Source: Vanrija pseudolonga
Lineage: Eukaryota; Basidiomycota; Tremellomycetes; Trichosporonales; Trichosporonaceae
Assembly: GCF_020906515.1 (NCBI RefSeq)
Contig: NC_085853.1
Span: 434,001-498,000 of the forward strand
Direction: 5' to 3'
Length of the DNA: 64,000 nucleotides
The notes beneath the pieces were generated by a model. It had not been told where the DNA came from and ran no database searches. It saw nothing but the letters and a program-made list of their open reading frames with translations. Position 1 is the first letter of the stretch; the number at the start of each line of letters is the position of its first letter. The translations under genes and the position numbers were made by a program. Positions 35,231 to 45,517 of the stretch are shown here, in pieces.

Positions 35231-38200
35231 ATGTCCGAGAACGAGAAGCACACTCCGGAGGAGGTCCCCGTCAAGTGAGTCCACCGCTCTCGCCGCCAGC
35301 TTTTTCCATGACTCTCCCACGCCATCGGCACCACCCGCTACGACCCAAACAAACACCACTAGGGTGCTTGTTTGGGTCGATGCAAAAATCCCCCATCGCA
35401 CCATCAAAACACAACATCAGATGCTAACACACTCTACAGGGAGTCCTCTCTCCCGGCCCCGGCCCAGGCCGCGGCTGCCGCTGGTGAGTTGCACGATGGG
35501 CTTCGCTCTCGCCGCCCTCGCACCCACACTAGGGGCGGGGGGTCTGCGGGGCTTGGCCCATTGTTTTCATCCAAACTTGACACTGACACTACGCTTCAGA
35601 GCCGGAGAAGAAGAAGCGCGAGTACAAGGAGATGGAAGAGAAGCACGAGGGCGACCAGCACGCCCGCGTTGCTCTCAACGAGGTGAGTTTTGTTGTATGG
35701 AGGTAGTCGTCCTGCGCATTCGTTCCATCACCATCACCCATGACCCGTCGAGTGGGGATGAGCCTATAGAAACGGCCCTTCGTCACTTGTATTGGGTGGT
35801 GGGCGCGGTGGGTTTGGCGATGTTCGCCGACATCGGCAACATTTGGTTCCTCAGGGGCCTTGGCGCCTTACCCTGAGTTTGAAACGAGCGCGGCACGGCC
35901 CTCCCCACCCAATCCTCGAGCTGCACGTGCTGACGTCCGCCAGATCTCCTTTACCGCTGCCGACCTTTACGACAAGGACAAGGTCGACATCGAGCACGTC
36001 GTCATGGAGGAGGTCTTCCAGCTCCTCCAGTGTGACGACAAGGGTCTCACTGAGGCCGAGGCCACCAACCGTATTGGTATCTTCGGCCCCAACAAGCTTC
36101 AGGAGAAGAAGGAGAAGTGAGTAGTGGCACCATTTTAATCGCCGCATCTCGCCCGCACCCAAGGCACAAACATGCTAACCAATTCCCCAGCGTCTTCCTT
36201 CAGTTCCTGTCGTTCATGTGGAACCCCCTCTCGTGGGTCATGGAGGGTGCTGCCATCGTCGCCATCGCTCTTTCGAACGGTGGCGGTAAGCCCCCTGACT
36301 GGCCCGACTTCGTCGGTATCGTTCTTCTCCTCCTCGTCAACTCGACCATTGGTTTCGTTGAGGAGCGTAACGCTGGTAACGCTGTCAAGGCTCTCATGGA
36401 CTCGCTCGCCCCCAAGGCCCGTGTTAAGCGTGACGGCAACTGGAAGGAGGTCGAGTCCGCCGACCTCGTCCCCGGTGACCTCGTTGCCTTCAAGCACGGT
36501 GACATCTGCCCCGCCGACTGCCGTCTCACTGAGGCCATTGACGTTTCCATGGACCAGGCCGCCCTTACCGGCGAGTCGCTTCCCCAGGGCAAGAAGGAGG
36601 GTGACGAGTGCTTCTCCGGCTCTACCTGCAAGCAGGGTGAGGCCGAGGGCATCGTCATCTCCACTGGTCCCAACACCTTCTTCGGTCGTGCCGCCACCCT
36701 GGTCGGTGAGGACAACGACCAGGTCGGTCACCTCCAGATGGTTCTTGCCCGCATTGGTTCCTTCTGTCTCGTCTCGATCGGCATCTTTGTGCTCCTCGAG
36801 ATTGTCATTCTTTACCCCAAGTTCAAGTACTCTTACCGTGACGGTCTTGACAACATCCTTGTCCTCCTGATCGGTGGTATCCCCATCGCCATGCCTACTG
36901 TCCTCTCGGTTACCCTCGCCGTCGGTGCCCAGCAGCTCGCCAAGCACAAGGCTATCGTCACCCGTATCACTGCCATTGAGGAGCTTGCCGGTGTCACCAT
37001 CCTCTGCTCGGACAAGACTGGTACCCTTACCACCAACAAGCTCACCATCGACAAGGAGAACGTCAAGTGCTACTCGCACTGGGACGTTGAGGGTGTCTGC
37101 CTCCTCGCCGCCTACGCTTCGCGTACCGAGAACCAGGACGCCATCGACACTTGCGTTGTTGGCACCCTTGACAACCCCGCCGACGCCCGTAACGGTATCC
37201 AGCTCCTCGACTTCAAGCCCTTCAACCCCGTTGACAAGCGCACTGAGATCACCTACCGTGACGACCGTGACGGTGGCAAGCTCAAGCGTGCTACTAAGGG
37301 TATGACTGGTATCATCATTGAGCTCTGCTCGCGCAACAAGACTACCGAGGTTGAGGACCGCCTTGAGGCCGACGTTGAGGAGTTTGCTCGCCGTGGTCTC
37401 CGTGCTCTTGCCGTCGCCTACGAGGATGTTCTTGGTGACCAGCCCGACTCGCCCGGCAACGGCTTCGAGCTCGTCGGTCTCCTCTCGATCTTCGACCCCC
37501 CTCGTTCGGACACCAAGCAGACCATCGACGACGCCATGGCCCTCGGTGTCAAGGTCAAGATGGTTACCGGTGACCAGCTCGCTATCGCCAAGGAGACTGG
37601 CCGTCGTCTTGGTCTAGGTGACCACATGTACGCCGCCAAGGTTCTCAAGGACGGCCCCGAGCCCGGCTCGAAGCACGCCAACCTCGACGAGATGATCATG
37701 GACGCCGACGGTTTCGCCGGTGTCTTCCCCGAGCACAAGTTCGAGATTGTCAAGCGTATCCAGGCTCTCGGCCACCTCTGCGCCATGACTGGTGACGGTG
37801 CCAACGACGCCCCCGCTCTTTCGCGTGCCAACGTCGGTATCGCCGTCGAGGGTGCTACCGACGCTGCCCGTGGTGCCGCCGACATTGTCCTTACCGAGCC
37901 CGGACTTTCGACCATTGTCCACGCCATCTACGGTTCGCGTGTCATCTTCCAGCGTATGCGTAACTACGCCATCTACGCTTGCGCTGTCACCATCCGTATC
38001 GTTGTCGGCTTCGCCCTCATGGCCTTCATCTGGCAGTTCAACTTCCCTCCGTTCATGGTTCTTATCATCGCTGTTCTCAACGACGGTACCATCATGACCC
38101 TCTCGCTCGACCGTGTGCTCCCCTCGACCACCCCCGACGAGTGGAACCTTATCGAGGTCTTCACCTACGGTATCGGCTACGGTCTCTACCTCGCTGTCTC

Positions 38201-38819
38201 GACCATTGCTCTCTACGCCATCATGCAGGAGACCACCTTCTTCGAGGACAAGTTCAAGGTTGACCGCGCTGCCGACGACAACTACACCTCGCACATGGTC
38301 ATCTACCTCCAGGTCGCCATTATCTCGCAGGCCCTCATCTTCGTCACCCGTTCGCACGGCCCCTCGTGGACTGAGCGCCCTTCGGTTGCCCTCATGCTTG
38401 CCTTCTGCCTTGCCCAGCTCATCGCTTCGATCATTGCTGCCTTCGGCAACTGGGGCTTCACCAAGGTCCACGGCATCTCGGGTGGCTGGATTGGTATTGT
38501 CTGGATCTGGAACATCATCTGGTACATTCCTCTCGACCTGCTCAAGTTCATCATGAAGAAGACCGTCATCGCCGCCATCCAGAGGCGCCGCGCTGCCCAG
38601 CACGCCCCCGCCCTTGTCGACGAGCACGGCGAGCGTCTCCAGCGCACTGCCTCTCGCCACGAGTCGCTCTACTCGAACCGCACTTCGTTCATCGGCAAGG
38701 CCCGCAACAAGCTCCGTGGCGGTGGTGCCAAGATCTCGAAGAACGAGCTCCAGCGCTTCGGTTCGATCCAGGCCCAGCAGTCGGGTGCTGCTCTCCAGCG
38801 CGCTGCTTCGCGTCACTAA
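35231..38819 (+). CDS. PMA1: Plasma-membrane H+-ATPase (P3A type)
   Basis: Exports protons using ATP, building the membrane potential and controlling cytosolic pH. Five exons (35231-35274, 35440-35483, 35600-35682, 35944-36116, 36191-38819) sum to exactly 990 codons plus stop. Visible motifs: the dephosphorylation loop LTGESLP, the phosphorylation site CSDKTGTLT (Asp about 389), MVTGDQLAIAKETGRRLG, the hinge MTGDGANDAPALSRANVGIAVEGATDAARGAADIVL, and about ten membrane segments. The core (FMWNPLSWVMEGAAIVAIALSNGGGKPPDWPDFVGI, NSTIGFVEERNAGNAVKAL, VLNDGTIMTLSLDRV) matches the plant-type P3A branch rather than ascomycete Pma1, as known for some basidiomycete yeasts. The C-terminal tail differs from plants: no 14-3-3 motif YTV but RTAS and RAASRH sites that a basophilic kinase could use. 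Codon use is strongly biased to C-ending and GGT/GTC codons, fitting high expression. Confidence 0.97.
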
Positions 38820-39241
38820 GCGGTTCGCCCCCTACCCTCATCCTAGTACCCTGTAGTAATTGTGCGACCATTGCATCACAATTCTACCCTCGACGAGCAG
38901 GCCACAGCTCTCGAGCAACCCACCCCCCCCCCCACCCCCCACATCCTCAACATGCTCAGCCACTTTTAATTTTCATTTGAGCTGCTCTCTAGTCCTTTAG
39001 CATTCCCGATGCAAGTGGTTGGCTTAGATGTTTGTGTGCTCGAGCAGCTGTCACTAACTCGTGTCACTAACCATTCATGGATGCTTGACGGATGCATATC
39101 GCTGTTTGACTCTGCAAACGCCGTCGAGGCTGTGCCGCACTGGGCGTATGTGCTGGGTGGGCACTGACAGACGTGCCGAACGAGGGCATATCTCTGACGT
39201 CTCACCAGATACTCACTCACCTCCACTCGTACACTCACCAC
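38820..39241. other. Intergenic, PMA1 3' region and GDA promoter
   Basis: A 422-bp gap between two plus-strand genes. A C-rich tract at 38919-38940 (C runs split by single A) could form G-quadruplex on the opposite strand. No TATA box is obvious for the downstream gene. Confidence 0.45.
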
Positions 39242-41311
39242 ATGAGCAAAATCTTTCGCGGCACGTTTGTGGACACACCGGCCCCGGGCGAGCTTCGTAT
39301 CCGACTCGACCATGTACTCGGTGCGTGTGCGAGCGAGACGCCGCCGCCGCGATGCGCCGCTCCGGCGCCGCCTCTTTCCCAATGCCAAGACATTTGTGCT
39401 GATCTGATCTCGCACCTCGGGAACGTCAGTGGTCGATGGCCGGGGATTCATATCGCACGTGCGGCCCGCATCCGACCCGACGATTCAGTCTCTGCTGATC
39501 GCTGCTGCCTCTGCTGCTGCCGGTGCGAGCTCCAACAACGCGACCGCCATCGTAACCGACTTGCCCGCGCACACGTTCCTGCTCCCCACGTTTGCAGACC
39601 TGCACATCCACGCCCCGCAGTACCTGTACGCCGGCACGGGGCTGGACCAGCCCCTCATGTCCTGGCTGGACAAGTACGCCTATGCGGCCGAGGAGCGGGT
39701 CGACGCCGATCCGGCCCTCGCGCACAGGGTCTACACGCAGCTCGCCAAGCGCCTGATACAGGCGGGCACGGGCTGTGCGGTCGCTTTTGGCACGATCGGG
39801 GTCGAGGCCAAGTGAGTCGTCGCTGCAGCCAAGGCCGCTGGAGATCACGTTCGAAACCTGGCGACGCCGCGACGGGCGGATTTAGCTGACTCGTGTCCCC
39901 GCCAAGCCTTATCCTCGCTCAAGCGTTCCAGGACGCCGGAATTCGAGGCTTCATTGGCAAGTTGTCCATGGACAATTCTCCTGTGAGTGGGCGACAAGCG
40001 AGGTGTGCCAGAGCGGCAGAGCAGAGAGCGAGCGAGAGGAACCTCGGATTGTGGAATTCTGTTATCTGGCGACCAAGTTGGCGCCAACCTGTGGCGTGCC
40101 TGGCAGTTTTCTGCCCATTTTGGTGTCGTTGGCGCAGGATTGCAGAGGCCGTGCACATCAGTTTTCTGTCTGCCCTGCTCCCAGTGTTCGCTTGCCGTGT
40201 CGTCCTGAGAGAGAAGTCTACTCGGCAGCTATGCCAGGGTAGATCTCTATGTGGTTTAGGCAAGGGGGCGGCTGTGTGATCGACGATCTCGAGTGCCGCG
40301 AGGAATGGCAGAGGGCTTGCATTCCCCGACTGATGAGCTGACGGTGTCCAGCGGCCCACGTACGGCGAGGCATCGACCGCCGACTCGCTCACCTCGCTGA
40401 CGTCCTTCCTGAATGGGATGGACGAGCTGGCGCTCCCGCTCGCGGCGCACGAGCAGCTCGTCCACCCGATCATCACGCCGCGCTTCGTCCCGGTGTGCTC
40501 TGACGACCTGCTCCGCGGCATCGCCGACATATCGCGCGCACGTGGCGTCAAGGTCCAGAGCCACATGTGCGAGTCGCGCGACCAGATGGCATGGGTCGAG
40601 GGCACGCGGGGGAAGAAGGACGAGGTGGTGTTTGACGAGGTGCGTCGTGTGTTCGGGCCAAGTGTGGCACTGACGACAACAGGCCGGCCTGCTCACCGAG
40701 CACACGGTGCAGGCGCACGTCACGTCCTTCCCGCCCAGCCTCGTCGAGCTGGTCAAAAAGCGCGGCGTGACGGTCGCCCACTGCCCCCTGTCCAACGCGT
40801 ACTTCTCCGACGCGGCCTTCCCGCTGCGCGAGGCCATCGACGCGGGCGTCAAGGTCGGGCTGGGCTCGGACATTGCGGGCGGGTACGCGCTGCCGCTGCA
40901 GACGCAGATGCGCCAGGCGGTCGTTGTCGCTCGGCTGCGCGAAGGTGCGCGTCGCGAGGCGGCGTTCGCGGATGGCACGAGCACTGCCGGCGATGAGGGC
41001 AAGGGCCTGCGCGTCGACTGGGTCGAGGCGCTGTACCTCGCCACGCGGGGCGGCAAGGGCGCGCTCGGCTTCGGCGGGGTGTTGGAGGAGGGCATGGAGT
41101 TTGACGCGCAGCAGAGTGAGTACAGTGTGTGGCGCCGCTGATGGCAGTCTCGCTTGCCGCGGACGGCGCTGGCGTCGGCCAGCTCGACCTCTTCGACCTG
41201 CCCGCGGCGCCGGATCACGAGTGGTGGACCGAGAGCGTCGAGCGGTGGTGGTGTAATGGCGACGACAGGAATCGCGCTGCCGTCTGGGTGCAGGGAAGGA
41301 AGGTGATGTGA
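39242..41311 (+). CDS. GUD1: Guanine deaminase
   Basis: Hydrolyses guanine to xanthine and ammonia (purine salvage/catabolism, cytosol). The product belongs to the zinc amidohydrolase family: LPTFADLHIHAPQYLYAG (metal-binding HxH; family-typical PGFxDxHxHxxQ), QPLMSWLDKYAYAAEERV, GTGCAVAFGTIGVEA, KLSMDNSP, IITPRFVPVCSDDLLRGIADI, VQSHMCESRDQM (metal His and neighbouring Glu), VTVAHCPLSNAYF, and VGLGSDIAGGYALPLQTQMRQAV (catalytic Asp). Introns by frame arithmetic: 39321-39429, one near 39812-39903, 39983-40352 (370 nt, long here), one near 40638-40682 and 41116-41147 (32 nt). The start at 39242 gives MSKIFRGTFVDTPAPGELRI, a normal guanine-deaminase N-terminus. ATG context and the first splice (LDHVL/VVDGRG) both fit the family. 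Confidence 0.94.
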
Positions 41312-41627
41312 TGGGCGAGATGAAGGCAGCGTGACTTGACAACGGCGCACGGGCCTCGAGTGGCCTTCCTCGTCTTCCTCCTTCCCCCAGTCGCGATAAT
41401 TTCTGCGGCTGACGCGGCTGAGTCCATCCCCCCGACTTGTCTTTCGCTCACATCACCTCATCTCTCAACCTCACACTCATCCTCATCCACTTACTCGCCA
41501 CTCGACTACCAGCTCCCAGTCACCAACCCCCCTGACACCGTCCTAACACCCCTAACACACACACACAGTAGCTCACAAGCCTCACTACCCCTCACTCACC
41601 CTCACCACCCTGTCACCTGCCCAAACC
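41312..41627. promoter_or_regulatory. Promoter of H1-like gene
   Basis: A 316-bp gap. The last 200 bp are C/A/T-rich with CACACACA at about 41556-41566 and many CTCAC units. No TATA element is seen. Confidence 0.4.
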
Positions 41628-42770
41628 ATGCCTTCCTCCCCCGCGTCCTCTGTCCTCGTCACCCCGCGCACCAGTGGCCGTGTGCGCCAGCCGGCCAAGG
41701 TGTTTGGCAACATGGTCAACTCGGACGACATCTCGGACTCGGAAGCCGAGGACGACTACGACGACCCGTCGTCGGACGACGACTTTGGCCTCGTGGGCCG
41801 CTGCCAGGGAGACGACGATGACGACGGCGAGGAAGGTGCCGAGGAAGGCAGTCTCTCGGATGACGGCAAGGTGAAGAGCAAGCACAAGTCGGCCCCCAAG
41901 GCGCCCAAGATGCCCAAAGCCCCCAAGGGTGGCAAGGCTGTCAAGAAGGCCGCGAGCAAGACGTCCACGACCCCCAAGAGCAAGGCGGAGCCGAAGGCCA
42001 AGGCGTCGCCCACCAAGTCCGCGACGAGCAAGCCGCCCGTGACCCCCAAGCCGTCGTCAACCAAGCCCAAGGTGCCCGCCACGCCGACCAAGACCAAGGC
42101 GACGGCGACGTCCAAGGTGCTCCTCCCCACCCCGCTTGCGGGCAATGCCAAGGCCTCACCAGCTATGCCCAAGCCCGCTGCCACCAAGCCGGGCCTCCTC
42201 AAGCCCAAGTTCCAGCCGCCCGTCAAGAAGACTGGCGTGGTGGCCGTCAAGCCGGCGGCGGGCGTCAAGCCCAAGCCCAAGGCCGCGTCTGCGGGGAAGA
42301 AGTCTGCGAAGAAGGCTGCCCCTGTGGATGAGGAGGACGAGGGGGATGAGGGAGAGAAGGACGAGGAGGAGGTTGAGGAGAAGGGCGCGCAGGAGGACGA
42401 GAAGGACGAGGAGAAGGACGAGGAGAAGGACGCGGAGAAGGACGAGGAGAAGGACGAGGAGAAGGAGGATGGCGAGAAGGATGGCGACAAGATGGAGGTG
42501 GAGGAGAAGGACGACGAGGAGAAGGACGAGACGACCGCGGACGGCAACTCCAGCGACGCCGAGGAGGAGGAGGAGAAGACGAAGACGAAGACGAAGACGA
42601 AGAAGAGCCAGCCGAGCAAGGAGACCAAGGTGAGCTGACTAGGTCAGGTCCATCCGGCAAGCTCACGCCCACAGGGGAAGAAGCGCGCCGCTCCCGCTCC
42701 CAAGAAGCCGACCAAGGCCAAGAAGCCCCGAGTGGTCGCTGCCACTTCGTCCGACGAGGAGGACGCGTAG
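41628..42770 (+). CDS. Lys/Ala/Pro-rich chromatin-type protein with acidic repeat
   Basis: A 365-residue product of two exons (41628-42629 and 42675-42770; both are whole-codon lengths). The order is: N-terminal TPRTSGRVRQPAKVFGNM, an acidic SDSEAEDDYDD patch, a long basic region of Lys-Ala-Pro-Ser/Thr repeats (SKTSTTPKSKAEPKAKASPTK, TPKPSSTKPKVPATPTKTK) resembling histone H1 tails, then tandem DEEKDEEKDAEKDEEK acidic/basic repeats and a basic KKRAAPAPKKPTKAKKPR tail ending SSDEEDA. There is no winged-helix globular H1 domain visible. RVRQPAKVFGN resembles a short nuclear/chromatin motif seen in some fungal proteins. Likely nuclear and disordered; a histone chaperone-like or H1-like role is inference from composition. 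Confidence 0.75.
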
Positions 42771-43013
42771 ACGATCCGAGTTACTCCAGCGGCGCCTTCA
42801 CTTCGACACTGCCACCACGCCACAAACTGCTTTCGTGTGCAAGACCCGACACTGTATTGTAGAACCAACAAGCCTGCCTGCCCACGAGGCCATGCGCAAT
42901 GATGAAATAGATACCCAGATGCATAAAGCTCGACTGCGAGCCCGACAACAGAACGAACGGACGTGTAAAATCCTAAAGTAGTCTACATTTACCAGTCGCG
43001 CGCGCGCTCAAGC
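42771..43013. terminator. Convergent 3' region H1-like / BCAT
   Basis: 243 bp between converging stop codons. No structure or gene recognised. Confidence 0.35.
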
Positions 43014-44731
43014 TCAAGCGTAGGGCTTGGCCTCGCCGGCGACAATCGACCATGGGTGCTCGATCTCGCCGTTCTGAATGGCGGCCATGCGGTCGAGGAA
43101 GCCCTTGGCGATCTCGCCCATGCCCTGGCCGGGCGGGCCGCAAGGGATCTCAATGTCGCGGCCCTGGTAGCCGATCTTGTCGACGGCCGAGATAACCGCC
43201 GCGGTGCCGGCGCCAAACACCTCGACGAGGGAGCCATTCTTCTCGGCGTCGACGAGGTCCTTCATCACGAGCTTGCGCTCGCTGACCTCAAACTTGTCGG
43301 GCAGGCCGGCGACCTTGTTCTTGCCCGAGGCGTGATCCCGCGCGAGCTGGAGGATCGAGTCGCGCGTGACACCGGGGAGAATGACGTCGTCGAGAGGGGG
43401 CGTGATGAGCTCGACGGCTGGGCGAGTTAGCAATGGCTCTCCTGCCACCAACTCACTTCCGTCGGGCTTGCGCAGAGCAACAAACAGGTTCATGGTGCCG
43501 ACCTCGGTGAGCGCGTGCTCGGGGCCAAGGAGCCACAGGTTCTGCGAGTAGCCGTGCTTGGCGGCCGCGACCTGGGGGACGACGCCGGGGGCGTAGCTGG
43601 GCAGGGTTAGTGGCTGCTCACTCCACCTCCGACTCGCGCGCGCAACTCACTTCGAGCCAAGCTTGTAGCCGCCAGTGCCGCCGGGCGCGGCACGCACAAA
43701 CTCGGTCGTGGCGTACAGCTGCACGGGCTTGAAGCCCTGGGGGTAGTACGGGCCGACGGGCGAGGCGATGACGAAGAGGAGCGCGTCGGACGAGGGGCCG
43801 ACGCCGAGGGCCGCCTGCGTGCCCATGAGGGTGGGGCCTGGGGGTGTGAGCTGGACGTACTTGCACCAGCACCATCCATCCCAGCACGCTCGCGCTCGCG
43901 CGCTCGCTCGCTACTCACGAAGGTACATCGAGTAGCCCTTCTCCTCGGGGATCCAGTCCGCGTCAATCTGCACCAGCTTCTTGATGAGCTCGGTGAGCGC
44001 CTCGCCGTCAAAGTCGGGCAGGGCGATGCGCGCGGCCGAGCGCTTCATGCGCTCCATGTTCTTGTCGGGGCGGAAGAGGCGCACGGTGCCGTCGGGAGCG
44101 CGGTACGCCTTTGTGCCCTCGAAGAGGGTGAAGGCGTAGTGGAAGACGGTGGACGAGGGGTCGAGGGACAGGTTCTGGTCTGGCAGAGGTGTTAGCGACG
44201 CGACGCGCGACGTGCGAGCGGAGCGAGCGCGGAGGGCGGCGAAGAGTGACACAGGCTCGTGTCGGCGCGCGAATACCCGCGAGCACCAGCTCCCAGCAAC
44301 GGGGAGCTCCAGCCGAACGGCGGACTCGAGGCGAGCCCGATATCGTTCGTCGGCTCTCCTCCGACCGGCCACGCCACGGCGACTCGGCCTCCCCTCGTCT
44401 CCCCCACCCTCTCCCCCTCGACCCACTCACAAGGCTTGATCTCGGGCGCGCCCCAGCCAGTCTTCTCGTTCCAAGGGATGGTGAGCATGTGGTCGGTGAA
44501 CGAGTGGCCGAACTTGAGGCTCTTGGCCTCGGGCTTGGGCTTGGGCGCGGCCGTGGTCTCGACCTTGAGCTTTGCGACCTGCGCGAGTAAGCACTACACG
44601 TTGTCCGTCACAACACGGCCACCCACATCAATGTTGGGAGTCTGCGCCGTCGACTGGAAGCGCAGGAGCGTCGTCGCGCGGGGCAGGCTGCGCGCCGCGC
44701 GGGCGCCGCGGAAGGAGAGCGAGGCGAGCAT
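43014..44731 (-). CDS. BAT1: Branched-chain amino acid aminotransferase (mitochondrial)
   Basis: PLP-dependent transamination between Leu/Ile/Val and 2-oxoglutarate. MLASLSFRGARAARSLPR gives a mitochondrial presequence. The fold-type IV core follows: LKFGHSFTDHMLTIPWNEKTGWGAPEIKP, QNLSLDPSSTVFHYAFTLFEGTKAYR, RLFRPDKNMERMKRSAARIALPDFD, PEEKGYSMYLR, GPTLMGTQAALGV, GYKLGSK-YAPGVVPQVAAAKHGYSQNLWLLG (catalytic-Lys region with the GxKxxxNY-type stretch), LTEVGTMNLFVAL, PLDDVILPGVTRDSILQLA, EVFGAGTAAVISAV. Introns include a 250-nt one (about 44182-44432). The downstream neighbour SCH9 lies head-to-tail on the same strand. One TGACTC (Gcn4-type core, 45095-45100) lies 365 bp upstream, which fits amino-acid control but is weak alone. 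Mitochondrial versus cytosolic paralogue is inferred from the presequence. Confidence 0.96.
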
Positions 44732-45517
44732 TGGGGTGTTGCTGTTTGCTTTTCGTATAGATGCGTACGAGCAGGCGGGCGCGCTCAAGTCTGGTGAGTA
44801 GTGAGTTGAATGCAACAGGACAATCGATGCGATGTCGTTGTCGCTTGACCGCCATGATGGGGTATCCACTACCCACCGCCTGCCGCCATTGCCGCGGGTC
44901 GGGTCCACGGACGAGACGGTCGACTCGCTCGTCTGCCAAATAATTCGGGTCGGCACTTCGCCGTTTGGCTCTGCGGCTCGGACCTGGATCCCGCCAATCG
45001 CCACAAGTCACGTGGGCAGCCACACGGCCGACGCCGAAGGCCACATACGTAGTGGTAGGCATCGCGGTATCACGGCAATGACGACTCTGGCGACTGACTC
45101 GACAGCCACCCATACTGCTGCTCCGCTCCACCGTTCATGACACGACCATCCATGCTCCAACTGATACACGAGTACCGCGACGGCTAGGCCGAAGACCGAC
45201 TCAAAATTTATGGTAGTACAGGAACGTTTGTCGGATGGGGGTAAAAAGGTAGAAAGTATTGCAAAGAGTGTTTGGTTTGTTTGGACTTGATTTGTTGATG
45301 AAAGAAGAAGGGAAGAATAGGAGGTGGTGATGGGGACACGCATTGGCCCCGCGCTACAGCGAGTCGGGCAAAGCCTGCCATGTGGACAGCAGGCGCAGCT
45401 CGACTCGGGGGTTGGTTGGTTGTGGTTGGTGGTGGTGGGTTGGTGGACACGTATTATACTTGCGTTTCCTTGCTTCTCTCATTGCACTTGATACTCGGCG
45501 CAGCAAGATGGGGTGGC
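44732..45517. promoter_or_regulatory. Intergenic, BCAT promoter and SCH9 3' flank
   Basis: 786 bp between minus-strand genes. Holds one TGACTC at 45095-45100, the core bound by Gcn4-type factors. T/G-rich sequence at about 45240-45330 is near the SCH9 side. No gene seen. Confidence 0.4.
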
